Assembly (NCBI GenBank): GCA_019308525.1
Contig: JAFDIC010000228.1
Span: 1 to 6,627 of the forward strand
DNA length: 6,627 nucleotides
Reading direction: 5' to 3'
From: Deltaproteobacteria bacterium
Lineage (GTDB): Bacteria > Desulfobacterota > DSM-4660 > Desulfatiglandales > HGW-15
Positions 6,439-6,627 of the stretch are shown in pieces. Every line of letters begins with the position of its first letter. The stretch's first letter is position 1. The translations under genes were made by a program, and so were the position numbers. Below the pieces are notes generated by a model. That model worked only from the letters and a program-made list of their open reading frames with translations. It was not told where the DNA came from and did no database searches.

Positions 6439-6627
6439 TGCCCAGGTTGCTAGAAGGAAAGATATCTGCGGAGGGGCTGAGGTTTGCGATTGTCGTAAGC
6501 AGGTTCAATGACTTCATATCTTCCAAACTGGTGGACGGTGCCCTGGATGCCTTGAAAAGACATGGTGCCAGGGAAGACCTGATATCTATCGTAAAGGTCC
6601 CTGGCTCATTTGAGATACCGGCCACTG
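6438..6627 (+). CDS. ribH: 6,7-dimethyl-8-ribityllumazine synthase, N-terminal part (3' end outside window)
   Basis: Condenses the RibD-branch pyrimidine (after dephosphorylation) with dihydroxybutanone phosphate to give lumazine; the enzyme usually assembles into pentamers or 60-subunit shells. Sixty-three codons are visible of about 155 expected. Family motifs are the short beta-strand start [22 protein letters not shown] with Phe23 and Asn24 at the substrate site, the helix [13 protein letters not shown], and VPGSFEIP (54-61), which is the phosphate/substrate loop usually written VPGAFEIP. An alternative in-frame ATG at 6432 would add two residues, but the ribosome binding site favours 6438. 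It follows ribBA after 143 bases and completes the riboflavin set. The next gene outside the window is often nusB in this arrangement, which I cannot see here. Confidence 0.95.
   Translation, partial: MPRLLEGKISAEGLRFAIVVSRFNDFISSKLVDGALDALKRHGAREDLISIVKVPGSFEIPAT

Overview
The window is a dense, one-strand stretch of core metabolic genes. It holds the end of a fatty-acid synthesis cluster (fabG 3' end, acpP, fabF), a deoxynucleotide pair (dCMP deaminase, nrdR) and an almost complete riboflavin operon (ribD, ribE, ribBA, and the first 63 codons of ribH). All genes are on the + strand. Every complete gene has intact family motifs, and I see no frameshift, mobile element, CRISPR array, tRNA or rRNA. 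The order fab genes - dCMP deaminase - nrdR - ribD - ribE - ribBA - ribH is, from memory, typical of Desulfobacterota (former Deltaproteobacteria). Moderately high G+C, heavy use of AGG/AGA arginine codons and TTG starts fit a free-living anaerobic bacterium of that kind, but the taxon is an inference from gene order, not proof.

Layout: 1-312 fabG end; 418-657 acpP; 717-1958 fabF; a 124-base gap with inverted repeats; 2083-2529 dCMP deaminase overlapping nrdR (2526-3002) by 4 bases; a structured gap of about 180 bases; 3182-4312 ribD; a 102-base gap with a strong hairpin; 4415-5083 ribE; 5089-6294 ribBA five bases later; a 143-base gap with a two-tier hairpin and a possible 15-codon upstream ORF; 6438 to the window end, ribH.

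Function: FabG, ACP and FabF run the elongation cycle of type II fatty-acid synthesis. dCMP deaminase supplies dUMP for thymidylate synthesis, and NrdR represses ribonucleotide reductase genes, so the two belong to dNTP pool control. RibBA starts both branches of riboflavin synthesis (GTP and ribulose 5-phosphate), RibD does the two middle steps of the GTP branch, RibH joins the branches to lumazine, and RibE dismutates lumazine to riboflavin. 

The protein-coding content is ordinary. The points worth a second look are in the gaps. The rib operon has no recognisable FMN riboswitch, yet the gaps before ribD, ribE and ribH all carry inverted repeats able to form RNA hairpins. In addition, a short ORF with a good ribosome binding site ends exactly on the ribH start codon.
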